Of a stretch of DNA of 64,000 nt, positions 38,841 to 50,500 are shown piece by piece (the stretch's first letter is position 1; every line of letters begins with the position of its first letter). The DNA lies in the NCBI GenBank assembly GCA_023213395.1, contig CM041465.1, positions 114,645,741 to 114,709,740 on the forward strand, read 5' to 3'. The notes below the pieces were generated by a model. The model saw nothing but the letters and a program-made list of their open reading frames with translations, was not told where the DNA came from and ran no database searches. Both the position numbers and the translations under genes were made by a program. Origin of the DNA: Cycas panzhihuaensis (lineage: Eukaryota; Cycadophyta).

Positions 38841-39730
38841 GTGGTTACGTTTTGATTTATGAGGGAATATATTTTAACCTTGACTTTTTAGACATTTTTC
38901 AGCATGCGACAAGTAAGGGATCATGTTGAGTATCCCAATGTCTCAATGTAGATTAGACTGCCATGTTATTTATTCTTTTTCTTTCATATTTGATTGCCAT
39001 AGTACAACGATCATTTATAGGTAATGAACGTACTTGGGATGAAGCTGCCATCGACTCCATGGAGTTTGGTCTATATTGAATTTTCGAACCCGCGACGTGA
39101 AATAAGAACGCGGGATATATCTAAATCAATATGCAAAAGAAAAATGAACAGGCAAGCGCACTCTCTAATTTCTAGAGTTAGATTTTTAACGTACTGAATT
39201 GTGTCACGGATTGCACAGTAGTTCCGGAAATGGCTCCCAGAAATATTACTAAAAAAACTCCCGATTCAATATATTGTGCAACACGTCAGAGTTCAAGCTG
39301 CATCCCACGATTAGGTGCCATCCCATCTGCCAATGAACGTTCTGGGAATAAGGCTGCCATCGACTGTTCAATACAATAATGATGCAGTCTCGTAATTTTT
39401 AGTGCACATGATAATGCGTAATTTCACCAGACACCTCTGGATGATCGACAAAACCCACAAGGTAAAATATATATACATGCGTTTTGGGCTGTTGCGGTAA
39501 CAACGGAAATTTCCTGAGGGCAATGATATAATCCTATTCTCGGGGACCGTAGGGAGGCCCGCAACCGACATTGCCAATGAGTTGTTCACGTGATGACCTT
39601 TGGACCTTTGTGCGTTCCATAATTAAAATATGAGATTTCAGATCGTACGACACTAAAGTTGCGAATTTGATCCTGACGTGCCTGACCAAAATTCAGCCGT
39701 ATGCAAGACCAGAAAGGCAGCAAAACGCGT
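38841..39730 (+). promoter_or_regulatory. Upstream region of the pectin methylesterase gene
   Basis: CpG dinucleotides, nearly absent in the repeats, become common here. The region holds a 34 bp imperfect direct repeat (39023-39056 and 39332-39365) and motifs such as CACGTGATGACC near 39586. Open frames on either strand (39368-39589 minus) have no recognisable domain. Assigning it as promoter rests on its position only. Confidence 0.5.
39023..39365 (+). repeat. Pair of 34 bp direct repeats upstream of the gene
   Basis: Copies at 39023-39056 and 39332-39365 match at 29 of 34 positions without gaps; both end in GCTGCCATCGACT. About 275 bp separate them. Confidence 0.85.
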
Positions 39731-39736
39731 TATAAA
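39731..39736 (+). promoter_or_regulatory. Likely TATA box of the pectin methylesterase gene
   Basis: TATAAA 163 bp before the start codon. With the usual 25-35 bp spacing, transcription would start near 39765, giving a 5' leader of about 130 bases with a short Gly/Arg-coding GC-rich stretch. Confidence 0.55.
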
Positions 39737-39893
39737 GTAACGAGGCATTTGGCATATTGTCCACATTGTGTCTTGGCCTCAGAGATCCTCGGATCTGTTG
39801 GGGATCGGAGATCACCAGGTTTGCTTGCTTTAGCTCTAAGACGGAGAAGGCGACGGAGTCGGAGTTGCAGTATTGTTAGATAATTATTACAAG

Positions 39894-41875
39894 ATGAGTT
39901 CTGATTTGAATAACTATGGGAGAGTTAATGGAGGATCAGACGAATCCACGTCGGTACTAAAGAGAAAGGCAGGGAAAAGGATCCTTTTGACTGGATTGAC
40001 CTCCATCGTGGTCGTCGCTGCTGTGATCTGCTTGGCAGTCGGCGTCTCTAATCACAACCATAAAGTAAAAGATAATGGTCTCGATGTTAATCTCAGTAAG
40101 TTGTCGTCAAAGCTGGCCGTGAAACATGTCTGTAGCAGTACTCTGTACCCTGAAATCTGCGTATCCAGTGTTTCGAAGCATCCCCGATTGCCCAATAATG
40201 CAGGGCCTATGGATATTCTTAACATTGCCGTGGATGTGACCATCGAGGAGGTGGAGAAGGCTTACTTTCGGGCTCAGAGTCTAAACCGGCAGGCTCTGGA
40301 CAAAAGGCAACGCATTGCGGTTCATGATTGCTTGGAGCTTTTCGACGGAACGTTGGATGAGTTGAGAGAATCCAAGTCGGATTTGAAGAACCTGACCTTG
40401 GAATCCATCCCAAGGCATGCCGACGATCTGGAGACTTTGCTTAGCGCGGCTCTGACAAATCAATACACATGCCTCGATAGTTTTGTGTATTGCAAAGGTA
40501 ATCTCAGATCTTATTTGCAGAGTAGATTGCAGAATGTGTCACATCTGGTCAGTAATTCGCTGGCTATGGTCAAAAACATTTCCAATGAAGGGAGAAAACA
40601 CAACCTTCAGAAGGATCTGAGCCACAACCGGCGCCTGCTATCCGATCAGACTGGCTACGGATCCACGGGTGACCGAGAATTCATGTCGCAGTACGGTTCC
40701 ATCGCGGATGGTTTTCCTTTATGGGTTTCGGCTGGAGATCGACGGCTTCTACAGACTTCTCAGGGCAATGTAAAACCCGATGTCGTCGTTGCCAAGGACG
40801 GCAGTGGAAATTATAAAACAATTACCGAGGCAGTCCATGCGGCCCCTGAGAAGAGCAACACCAGATACATAATTCATGTGAAAGCGGGAGTTTACAACGA
40901 GAATGTCGAAGTGCACAAGAAGAAGACGAATCTGATGTTCATTGGAGACGGCATCGACGCCACGGTGATAACAGGGAGCAGAAATGTCGTAGATGGATCA
41001 ACGACCTTTCATTCTGCAACCGTCGGTAGGTCCTGCGTCAATTAATCCTTAAATGCAATGTATTATGGTTTCCAAAATGGATCTGATTTTATGTTTCCTC
41101 TGTAACTTAGACAACTGATTTAATCGAGCTTCGAGAATTTCTGCAGGCTAATAATCAGTATTGATCTTGAAATGCAGCTGTGACTGGGAAGGGATTTTTG
41201 GCACGGGACATAACGTTCGAGAACACCGCTGGGCCGTCAAAGCATCAAGCCGTGGCTTTGAGAGTGGGAGCGGATTTATCAGCCTTCTATCGCTGCAGCT
41301 TCAAGGGCTACCAGGACACTCTGTATGTACATTCTCTTCGCCAATTCTACAGAGAGTGCGATGTTTATGGCACGGTTGATTTTATATTTGGCAACGCCGC
41401 GGTGGTGCTGCAGAATTGCAATCTCCTGGCAAGGAAACCGAATGAAAATCAAAAGAATATGTTTACCGCTCAAGGTAGAGAGGATCCAAACCAAAACACT
41501 GGGATTTCCATTCATAACTGTACAGTCACTGCGGCGCCCGACCTTGCTCCCTTGAAGACATCCTTCGCGACCTACCTCGGCCGGCCATGGAAAGAGTATT
41601 CTCGGACTGTGTTCTTGCATTCCTATCTAGACGATTTGATTCATCCTGCCGGTTGGCTGGAATGGTCTGGGGACTTTGCATTGAGCACATTGTACTATGG
41701 AGAATACCAGAATCTCGGCCCAGGCGCAGGAACTGATAAGCGGGTGAAATGGCCAGGGTATCGAGTGATCACCAGTCCGCAGGAGGCGAGCCAATTCACT
41801 GTTGCTGAATTTATATCTGGAAATTCGTGGTTGCCCTCGACAGGGATCGCCTTCGTTTCCAGTTTGACCGGTTGA
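39894..41875 (+). CDS. PME: Type I pectin methylesterase with PMEI pro-domain (2 exons)
   Basis: Exons 39894-41025 and 41178-41875 encode 609 residues. The start ATG at 39894 has A at -3 and G at -1. Residues about 30-50 are a membrane/signal-anchor helix. The pro-domain (about 74-235) is a pectin methylesterase inhibitor fold with Cys80, Cys89, Cys146 and Cys193. Two subtilase processing motifs follow (RRLL at 246-249 and 283-286). The catalytic beta-helix domain (about 294-600) has GVYNENV (332-338), Gln401 in QAVAL, Gln423-Asp424 in QDTL, the nucleophile Asp445 in DFIFG, and Arg513/Trp515 in LGRPW, so all catalytic residues are present. Known role of the family: removing methyl esters from homogalacturonan in the cell wall after Golgi processing, which changes wall stiffness and pectin calcium binding. 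Reading frame is intact and CpG-rich, unlike its surroundings. Which paralogue or tissue is not visible. Confidence 0.96.
41026..41177 (+). other. Intron of the pectin methylesterase gene, 152 bp, phase 1
   Basis: GTAGGT donor after ACCGTCG and GAAATGCAG acceptor before CTGTGACT; the split codon is Ala378. An intron at this point, between the SATV and TGKGF motifs, is common in type I genes. Without splicing the frame would stop at 41043-41045. Confidence 0.95.
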
Positions 41876-41910
41876 TTTGGGATAATTGTAGAATGGTTTT
41901 AATTAAGATT

Positions 41911-41916
41911 AATAAA
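41911..41916 (+). terminator. Poly(A) signal AATAAA of the pectin methylesterase gene
   Basis: Canonical hexamer 36 bp after the stop codon; the only good candidate close downstream. Confidence 0.7.
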
Positions 41917-42330
41917 GACGGTTCATAAAAACACAAAAAGGCATCCGACCCTTATTTTGAATGTCTATAATAATTACCAGGTTCTCCCGTAGTGAAGATG
42001 ATTTTGTTAAACTATTATTATAGTTAGAGAGCCGCGTACGACTTGGCACTCCATTTATGTGCAAGAATGAGATTTACCATGCAGGGTCCAAACCGATCCG
42101 TGTTGACTCGGTATTCGGTCCGCAACGTACGTACTCGCAATACATAGGGCCAAAGCTTATCCGAATAATTAAACATGGTGAATAATGATGGCTAATGATC
42201 GTGGGATTTGTGTGACCTCGCTGCGCTTTGGGAGAATTAGGGAAGAGATTAATTGTCTTGCGGTTGATTATTATTGATCGATTAATAAACTTCTCTCACT
42301 ACTTCTTAATTTTTCAGCCGGCAATATTTG
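41917..42330. other. CpG-retaining 3' flank of the gene
   Basis: Still CpG-bearing (GCCGCGTACGACTTGG, CGCAACGTACGTACTCGC) up to about 42320, then CpG drops off. No further open frame is recognised. Confidence 0.5.
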
Positions 42331-43470
42331 ACTAAAGAAAATAAAGAGTTTTTGTAAATATTATTGTATTTATAATAAAAAGAGAAGAAAAAAGGACACT
42401 AATTTGACAAATCTTTATTCTTTTTTTTTTTTTTTTTTTTTAACACCTTTTCTTTGTATAAAGCAAATTATGTGTTTATTTCTTTCTTTTTATTATAATA
42501 AGTAATTTGTTATACCTCATCAATTTATTATATTATGCAACATTTTATTATCTAAATAGTAAATTTCTTTACACAAAGTATTGCTAAATAATTTGTCTAG
42601 TATAGAATTATAACATTTACAAGTGAAACTACTATAATGGGGGTTGATTTGTATGAATTTATTATATTGAGTCTATTTCATATGTTGAAGATGAACTTAG
42701 ATATGCCAAAAGTGCTTGTTATTATTTGTTTCAATTTAAGTTATCATTACAAAATATGAAAATATCATATTTGTTAAAAAAAAAACTAGATTGAACACAT
42801 GTTATTGAATTTATTATAATAACAGGATATTGTTGTATTTTTCACTAATGATAATTTATTATGTGTTAATATAAATGTGATTTATTGTTAAGAAAGTTAA
42901 CATTCAATTAAATTCATACATATTTTTGTATGCATTATTTGTAAAATTTTATACATAATATGTAAATTATTATTGTTATAATTATAAAATCTATTATTCT
43001 TCACATTCAATATAATTAAACTAACTTTTATTTATAAGTTGTTACAGAAAATATTTTATGCACTATGACATGACTAATATTTATTATCATGTGTTGATTT
43101 TGATTAAAGTTATCATTCTAAAGTTTGGAAGCATTATACTTCTTAACATAAATTAAATTGTATGTATTTTGTTTGAATTTATTATAAGATATCATCACAT
43201 CTTTTCATTGGTGACAATTGATTACTTATCAAGTATATATTTGTGTAGTGGTTACTTGCTACATATTGACATCCTCTTTCCAAGTTGCTCATGAGTATTT
43301 AAAGGTATCATTAGCTTGGATTAAGGATCATCAATTAATCCTTAGAGCATTAGCTTATTGCATGTGCCATCATAGAGCACAATAGCCTTAGAGGAGTCCT
43401 TGCCTTGAGGAAAAATATTTTTTTTCATTTCTTCATTTGGAACTCATATATTATTATTTAATTAATGTTT
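42331..43470. other. Very AT-rich spacer with a poly(T) tract
   Basis: A T run of about 20 at 42421-42440 could be the 3' tail of a minus-strand retroposon, but no body is recognised. No gene seen. Confidence 0.4.
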
Positions 43471-43489
43471 AGATAGAACATGTAACAAG

Positions 43490-43501
43490 TGGTATTAAAG
43501 C
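43490..43501 (+). other. Primer-binding-site scar after a possible LTR end
   Basis: TGGTATTAAAGC preceded by TGTAACAAG, the layout of an LTR end (…AACA) and a copia primer site. The LTR start could not be found. Confidence 0.5.
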
Positions 43502-43762
43502 TAGAATTCAACCTACATCTATTTATGTTAGAATTAATGTTTACATAGGTAAAATGGCAAATTGATGAATCATAAAGTCATCATTAGTTTGGTGACACTT
43601 GTCAGATGTTACATTGAGTTTATTATAAACATGTGACATGCATCAAAGTGGTCACAAGTTGATTTTGGACTATTAACAATATTGCTTCTATATATGAGTG
43701 TATTGAGTAACCGTGTTCTATTTTCGCATTACTTCTATTCAATATCAATTTAAATTCATATT

Positions 43763-43774
43763 TGGTATTAGAGC
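43763..43774 (+). other. Second primer-binding-site scar
   Basis: TGGTATTAGAGC, followed by AAGTTAATTTG; a decayed TGGTATCAGAGC. Lies 273 bp after the first, so it belongs to another element or to a duplicated leader. Confidence 0.5.
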
Positions 43775-45235
43775 AAGTTAATTTGTAGGTCATTAATTAA
43801 TTTTTCAACCAACAAAGGGAGGAGCCAATTCAAAGTATGCTTAGGTGATTTTAAAAGGTGATTTCATTGGTGTTTAAAGACAAGTATACTATGGAGATTC
43901 ATGAAATTGTGACTTCTTTTGTTTGAGTATTTTATGGAGTATTTGAATGAATTGGGGTTTTAGAAAAACATATAAATTATTGTTGCAATTGGGGCCTTAT
44001 GATTTTGTAATATAGGAAATTATTGAAGGTGACAAGTATGGCATGTTGGAGAATAATACATTAATGGCTCAATACATTATAAATCTAGCTCTTATATTTG
44101 TAATGAGACTATTGAGTAGTTATTTAGAAATAAAGGCCTTTTTGCTCATAAATGAATGATTTTGGCATGTTTTTTAAGTATGGGGGTATCTACATCATTT
44201 GAGAAGTGAAGTTGAGACGTATGTACCCATTGACTAGTGTTAAAGGGTTTTCTTATCGGTAACTATAGTGCATATACATCAATAACTGATGCATACTTTG
44301 AGAAAAGGCTTAGTTAAAGTCAAAGGCATCCATATAATCACTAATTTTTAATACATTAAGGCCTATATTAAATTATAGGTGTGCCTTCCATGCTTCTCTA
44401 TTACTAACCCAAGTGTCTTCTTACATTCACAGGGTGTATTATTGTTGTTCGTTATTTTTGGCAAGATGTGGATTAATGTTCATATACTCACATCAGATGG
44501 TTGGTAGAAGATGCAGCAACAATATGAAGAGGATAATGAATGAGAATACGATGACCAGGGGGTAAGATCCACTTTGCTCAAAGTAGGAAGATTGGCAAAT
44601 AGAGGTTAAACCTCCATTATGAGATGCCATAAACAAGATGAAATGTTTAACCATGAGTCACCACTATTAATGGGAGGATTGCAGTCACTCATAAGTGAAG
44701 ATGAAGAAATCAAACATCATTGTTAGACACTAAAGAAGGAGATGGCCATCATCTTCGTTGCTAGAAGGTTTGAACATCAAATAAGGTAAAATATTTGAAT
44801 GTCATAAATAGTACAAAAGATTTTATTAAAATAAATAAGAAAGGCATTAGACTTAACTCAAGGCTTTGGGAGAAATATCAAAGGTCTAACAATAAGCTTT
44901 CTAGGACCTTCATGTCGTAACCCTTCATTAGTATAGGATGGTAGTTGTTAGCAGTAGTAATATAATGATAATACCTATTCAATTGTAAGGGCAATGCCTA
45001 TTTTGTAATCCCACATATATTAGTAGTAAGATAGCAGGAGTAGCATCTTAATATAGAAAGAATGCTTGTAATAAGGAGGGGCATCGAATAATGTTATAAG
45101 AGAGCTCTACTCACAGGAGGTTACCCCCTCCAAGAGGCCCACGATTGTAAGTTCTTATGATTTAATAAAGCTTCTTTAGATTTTTAGGCATATTTATGCT
45201 CTTTTCAAGATTTGTAATGGTAGAAGCATACTTAA
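43775..45235. other. Decayed DNA, probably retroelement leader/gag and LTR
   Basis: No domain could be read. It lies between two copia-type primer-site scars, and an AATAAA at 45157-45162 shortly before the last one is what an LTR R region would carry. Kept as unassigned. Confidence 0.35.
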
Positions 45236-45247
45236 TGGTATTAGAGC
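45236..45247 (+). other. Third primer-binding-site scar
   Basis: TGGTATTAGAGC again, followed by ATATTCCAGAG, about 75 bp after an AATAAA. Confidence 0.5.
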
Positions 45248-45337
45248 ATATTCCAGAGTTGCTTCTGTGCCAAAATATATTTAGTGACTTTTCACAATTA
45301 CCTATCGTATGCTTTCACCTTGCCCACTCGAGATCTT

Positions 45338-45477
45338 AGTGATCAGAAAGTAGTGAAAGTGGCGAGTTAGTGATCAAAAAGTAGTGAAAGTGGCGAATTA
45401 CTACAAGTTACAAGTGGAGATTTTAGTAAAGGTTTCTTACTACAAGTTACAAGTGGAGATTTTAGTAAAGGTTTCTT
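45338..45477 (+). repeat. Two adjacent tandem duplications (31 bp x2 and 39 bp x2)
   Basis: Unit 1 occupies 45338-45368 and 45369-45399 (two mismatches). Unit 2 occupies 45400-45438 and 45439-45477 (identical). The second array begins exactly where the first ends. Confidence 0.97.
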
Positions 45478-46623
45478 ATTTGATAGTCTTCATTTCTATC
45501 CTTCTCTTTCTTCCTCTCATCTCTATAGTTTTCAAGGATAGATAATCCTAATAAGTTGTCATTCTTAGCCGCATATGCTTGCATGTAGAGGAATGTATTA
45601 TAGGCTTTAAACAACATCTGACATGGTATTGAGCTTCCATATATCTTGCATATATTAAAAGACTCTTATAGGTATTTTTTAACCAACCTTAGATATGAAG
45701 CCTTCAACATTTGTCATCTATAGTGCATCAATAAGTGATTAGCCCCAAGAAGTTACTCTTTATGTACCCTAAATGTGGGGTAGTACAGCTATAAGGTAAA
45801 GCATTAGTCTTTGCAGTTGATACTATTTATGACTGGGACTAATATATCAAAATGCCTATAGACTAAACACTCCTTATACCTAGATTAGGAACACTTTTCT
45901 CCATCCCACTTTAACTTCTATATAATTATGATAAAATATAAATCCATACAGAATAAAGCAAATATAGTTTTATATGGTAGAAAGTGTTTCTAGACGAAAC
46001 TAAATAAAGATTTTAGGTATGCTAGAGCATATCTATTTGACAACAAAGGTTTTTTAGTAGATGAAAATTTCATAACTAAATCTCTATCCAGGAAGAATTT
46101 TAACCTCTAATCTGAATCAAACTTAATAGGCAACCTACAAAAAATATCACTATAGGAGTCATATCTTCATTTTAAATACTTTGTTTACCTTATAATTTTA
46201 CCACATTGTCTAAAATTTCATTCCAAACATTTCACTCTTGAGGGCCCTTAGCCAAATTCTAAACTAATTTGTCAATTTTTTTACATTAGTGGTTTTTCTT
46301 CTATTCGTTATAACTGCTCAACCATTACTCAAATTACCTCCAATTTTTGGCTATAGTAAGATCCAATCTTTGTGGACAAAAGACCCCCTTTGATTAGTTT
46401 GTTAATTTTTAGCATGAGTGACTAAATTCCCTTACAAGAACCTACACCTAATTAGAAGATCCCTAAATCTATAGAAAAATCCCCAATATCTCCTATTTTA
46501 TGTAGCTCGGTTGATTGAAGATTCTTAATAAAAATATTTTTATTTACTATTTTCCACCCTTTAGTAAACTAATTTTAAAAAAAATGGAAGTACCATGGAG
46601 GTCAAAAGATGATCTTAGGATTT
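45478..46623. other. AT-rich spacer, nothing identified
   Basis: No open frame, repeat partner or primer site that I could support. Confidence 0.4.
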
Positions 46624-47188
46624 TGTTGAGAAAACTATGTCCCAATAACCAGAAACTGCCACTAAGATCTAAACTATTTTATAACTAGTTATAAGAATTA
46701 AAACTAAAATTTAACATACAAGTTCTTAAACTAGAGATAATATAATAAATAAATCAAAATGACAAAGCATCACATATACACTAGATATAATATAGTAAAA
46801 CCCTAGCAGTATGCTAAGGAAACATCCACACAAGAAAGGTATCAAGCTTTGTTATCTAAGAATGGAGAAATGTACATAATCTGTAACAGAATGCTTATAA
46901 CAATAAAAATTAGTTATGTCTTATCAATACAGTACATCCAATATATTAAAAAACACCCTAAATCAGGCTATATAAGATAGTCATATAAGACACAAATCTT
47001 GACCATCAAATATAGGATATCTTGAATGAACGACCTCGATTCTCTTTACAATTTAGTATGTTTTACAACACTAGCTTTTTGGGTTGAGAGTTACCACCCC
47101 TGATCCTCCTCTTTGTGAGGGGGGTTCTAGCTTCCCCCATACCCCCCTTCCCCCCTGGGCTAAAGGGGGCTCTTATCCCCCTTATATC
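46624..47188 (-). repeat. 3' LTR of A2, distal piece
   Basis: Starts on the plus strand with TGTTGAGAAAACTATGTCCC, the complement of the LTR end seen at 62030-62052. Includes a C-run-rich block at about 47100-47181 corresponding to the GC-rich module of the other copy. The adjacent DNA left of 46624 has no primer-binding site, as expected for a 3' LTR. Confidence 0.88.
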
Positions 47189-47500
47189 TAAAGGAAGGAT
47201 AAATCTAAGGAATAAATCACTCACATGCATACAATGGTAATAAAGAATGAAAAAGTGATGAAATAAAATATGAGAGCAAAGCTTAGAGGTGAGAATAAAT
47301 AATGACTCCCTCCTTGAGATTTTGCCTTTTATTATTGAGGCTGAGCATTAGGGTTAAGATTTTTTTTCCTAATGAGATGAACATGAAATTACATCTAAAT
47401 GCACATAAAATGTATTTCACTAAGGGACTAATGCTAATAATATATCCTAAGGTTACTTAATTAATCTACACAAATAACCTTGATACATTAACCTCTTTCA
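47189..47500 (-). repeat. 3' LTR of B1, 312 bp
   Basis: TAAAGGAAGG start (TGAAGG mutated) and CCTCTTTCA end on the plus strand; pairs with 54490-54801. Confidence 0.92.
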
Positions 47501-47529
47501 ATCCCTCCCTTAATAGTGGAAGGTCATTT

Positions 47530-50500
47530 TTAAAAAAATCCATTGTATGAGATCTTCATTTAAGCTTTATTATTACATTGAAATTCTAAATGATACTTTT
47601 GTGGGAAAACCCTCATGAGGAATAAAAGTCCACAGACTTTCTAAGATCTCTAACCCTTTTTATAAATCAAAATAACTAAAGTAACTCTTTAATATAGCCT
47701 GATAGACGAGCAAATTAAATGTGTAACTTAATCTACTAAGTTTTCATATACCGTTTGGTCATTGCCTATGCCTTTTCAGGTTTTCACATATTCTAATTTT
47801 TTAAAATTAGTATAACCCTTATCCTTCTGTACCCATATAGGATTTTCACAAATAGGATAGAGCAAAGACTTACTTTAATTCTTTCATATCCACAAGGAAT
47901 TTTCATAAATAGAATAGAGTGTGATAATCCTGTTGCCATCTTCTTTGATCAGTCAAAGATGGAGGCCCTAAGGCCGAGCTGCCTTCAGAACTGTTCAAAT
48001 TTCAACTTTTACAATGGTTTGGTAAAGATATCAACCACTTGATCTATTATAGGGCAGTATTCTAGTTAAATTGTACTGTCATGAATAAGTTCTCTAATCA
48101 TGTGGACTTTCGTACTTATGTGTTTAGTACGATCATAAAATACATGATTTTTGCCATGTGGATTACTGATTAATTATCCACACGAAGGTTAGTAGGACTT
48201 GTTTTGGTGATATTCAATATTTCTAATAATTTTCTAAGTTATATCACCTCCTTACTGATCTTAGAAGTAGTAATGTATTTATCTTTGGAAGTTGAATCAG
48301 TAATTACCTTTTACTGTCTCGATCTCTATGATATTGATGATGTTTCAAGAAATGTTATATACCCAGACATAAATCTTCATGTATCTTTATCTCCTGTAAA
48401 GTCTGATTCTATGTATGCAAAAAACTTAAATTCATTATTAGGTTTATACAATAGACTAAATTTGTTGGTTGTCTTTAGGTATTTTAACACTCAAACTACA
48501 GCCTACAAGTGATTCTACTTATGATTTATCATGAATTATGCATGAATGTCGATAGAGTATGTAATATTTAGCCTTGTATTGATAATATATATGAGACTAC
48601 CTATAAGTTTCTTATAGAGTATTGCATTTGTCTCCCTAGTATCACAATTAGCTGAGAGTTTAGTAATAGGGTCCATAGGTAAAGCCACTAGTCGAGCATC
48701 TTCTAACTGAAACTTGGTTAGAAGATCGTTGATATATTTTTCTTGGGAGAGGAAATTTTTTTCATTCTTTTGTATTACTTCAATTCCTAAATAATATTTC
48801 CTTAAACCAAGGTCAAACAATTCAAACATTTTGCTAAGGTCCTTTTTCAGTTGGCTTATTACCTGTTCACTATCACCTGTTACTAGCATATCATCCACAA
48901 AGATTATAAGATAAGTAACTTTGTCCTTTTGGCACTTAATAAATAATGTTGAGTTAATATCTTAGTAGTCATAAACCTCATATCCAAGTTATCTTATTCT
49001 TTTAGACAGCTCGAGAAACCAAGCACGAGGGGCTTGTTTAAGGCTATGCAAAGAATTCCTGAGCCTACAAACCTTCTGCTCTTGACCTTTGATCTCATAT
49101 CCTTTTGGTTGAACCATTTAAATTTCTTCTTTAAGATCTCCATTGAGAAATGTAGTCTTAATATCGAGCTAGTAGATTTTCTAACCCTATTGAGTAGCTA
49201 AGGCCATAAGAGTTCTAATTATAAGCCACTTGGTTATAGGTGTAAAGACTTCAGTGCAGTCGATGCTGTCCCTTTGTGTGAATCCTTTAGCTATCAACCT
49301 CGCCTTATATTTTTCAAGGGTGTCATCTAATCTATATTTATTTTTTAATACCCATTTATTTTAAACTACCTTTTTGCTAAGTGGTAGATCAACGAGCTCC
49401 CATGTATCATTTTTTAATGAGATATTGGTATTCTTAGTGCATTTCATTTCTCCAGACTATATGTTTTACAACATCCTAATATGAGAGAGGCTCTTCATTA
49501 AGAGTAAGGTGCAATTATTCCAGTTCAAGATCAATATATAACGATTCCTACATCCTTACTCTATAGGCACTTCGAGTGTTAGTTTTGCCTACCTCATCTG
49601 GTCGTATAAGCTAAGCTTCACGAGATCCTCAACTTGGGAACGAGGCCCTCATTTCCTCAACTTCTTGGTTCTCATCTTATTCATTAAAATGATCATTTTA
49701 CTAGGAGGATATTGATGAACCTGAAGAAGATGGTCCTTCTACCACTATTTTGCCTTTGTTAACTAATGGTGGAGAGGATGGTTCTTCTATAATGGCTTTG
49801 CCTTTGTCAACTTTATTATCTTTAAAGGATGGTGCTGGATGTGCACTCATCGATTCAGAGTTACAACTTATATCATTTGAGGCTCTATTGTTAGCTTCCA
49901 ATATTTAGAGTAATTTATATCTATCCCCTCGCACCTCATCCCCCCCTCCCCCCTAAATTTTGGAATCTAAACATCATACATGATAACATTATTATAACAG
50001 TGTGAGGGTATTTTGGAGTTCAATCTAAGCAACTAATCCTATGTCTTTACAAAAATAACATCTCTGGTAATGATAATTTTTTGTTATGAAGGTATAAAGA
50101 CCTTACACCATTTCTTATCCATATGATATCCAACAAAGATCCCTTTAAGTACCCTTAGTTGGAGTTTATTTCAATATGCATCCAGAATGTGGGCATAGCA
50201 TGTAGAGCTAAAAATTTTGAAGTAATGAATAATGGGGGCTTGTCCTAACCACTTTTCATTAGGTGATTATCCTTCCTTTAATGGGCTAACAGCATTGATA
50301 AAATAAATAGTTGTCCAGATGGCTTCAACTCATAGGTAGGAATGTATGTTTTTGTATACTAATATAACTTGAGCTATATTCATGATTGTTCTATTCATGT
50401 ACTTGGTAACTCCATTTTCCTGTGGGGTACCTATTATTATTGTTTGATGTTTGATGCTATTATCTCAAATGTAACTTTTGAATACATATGAGGTATATTC

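Noticed and set aside
39368-39589. 73-codon minus-strand frame upstream of the gene
   Set aside because: No recognisable motif and located in the likely promoter; no support for a divergent gene.
41279-41620. Minus-strand frame of 113 codons under exon 2
   Set aside because: Shadow of the pectin methylesterase exon, which has all family motifs on the plus strand.
45338-45477. Possible CRISPR-like array
   Set aside because: Only two units each, no spacers, plant nuclear context; these are tandem duplications.
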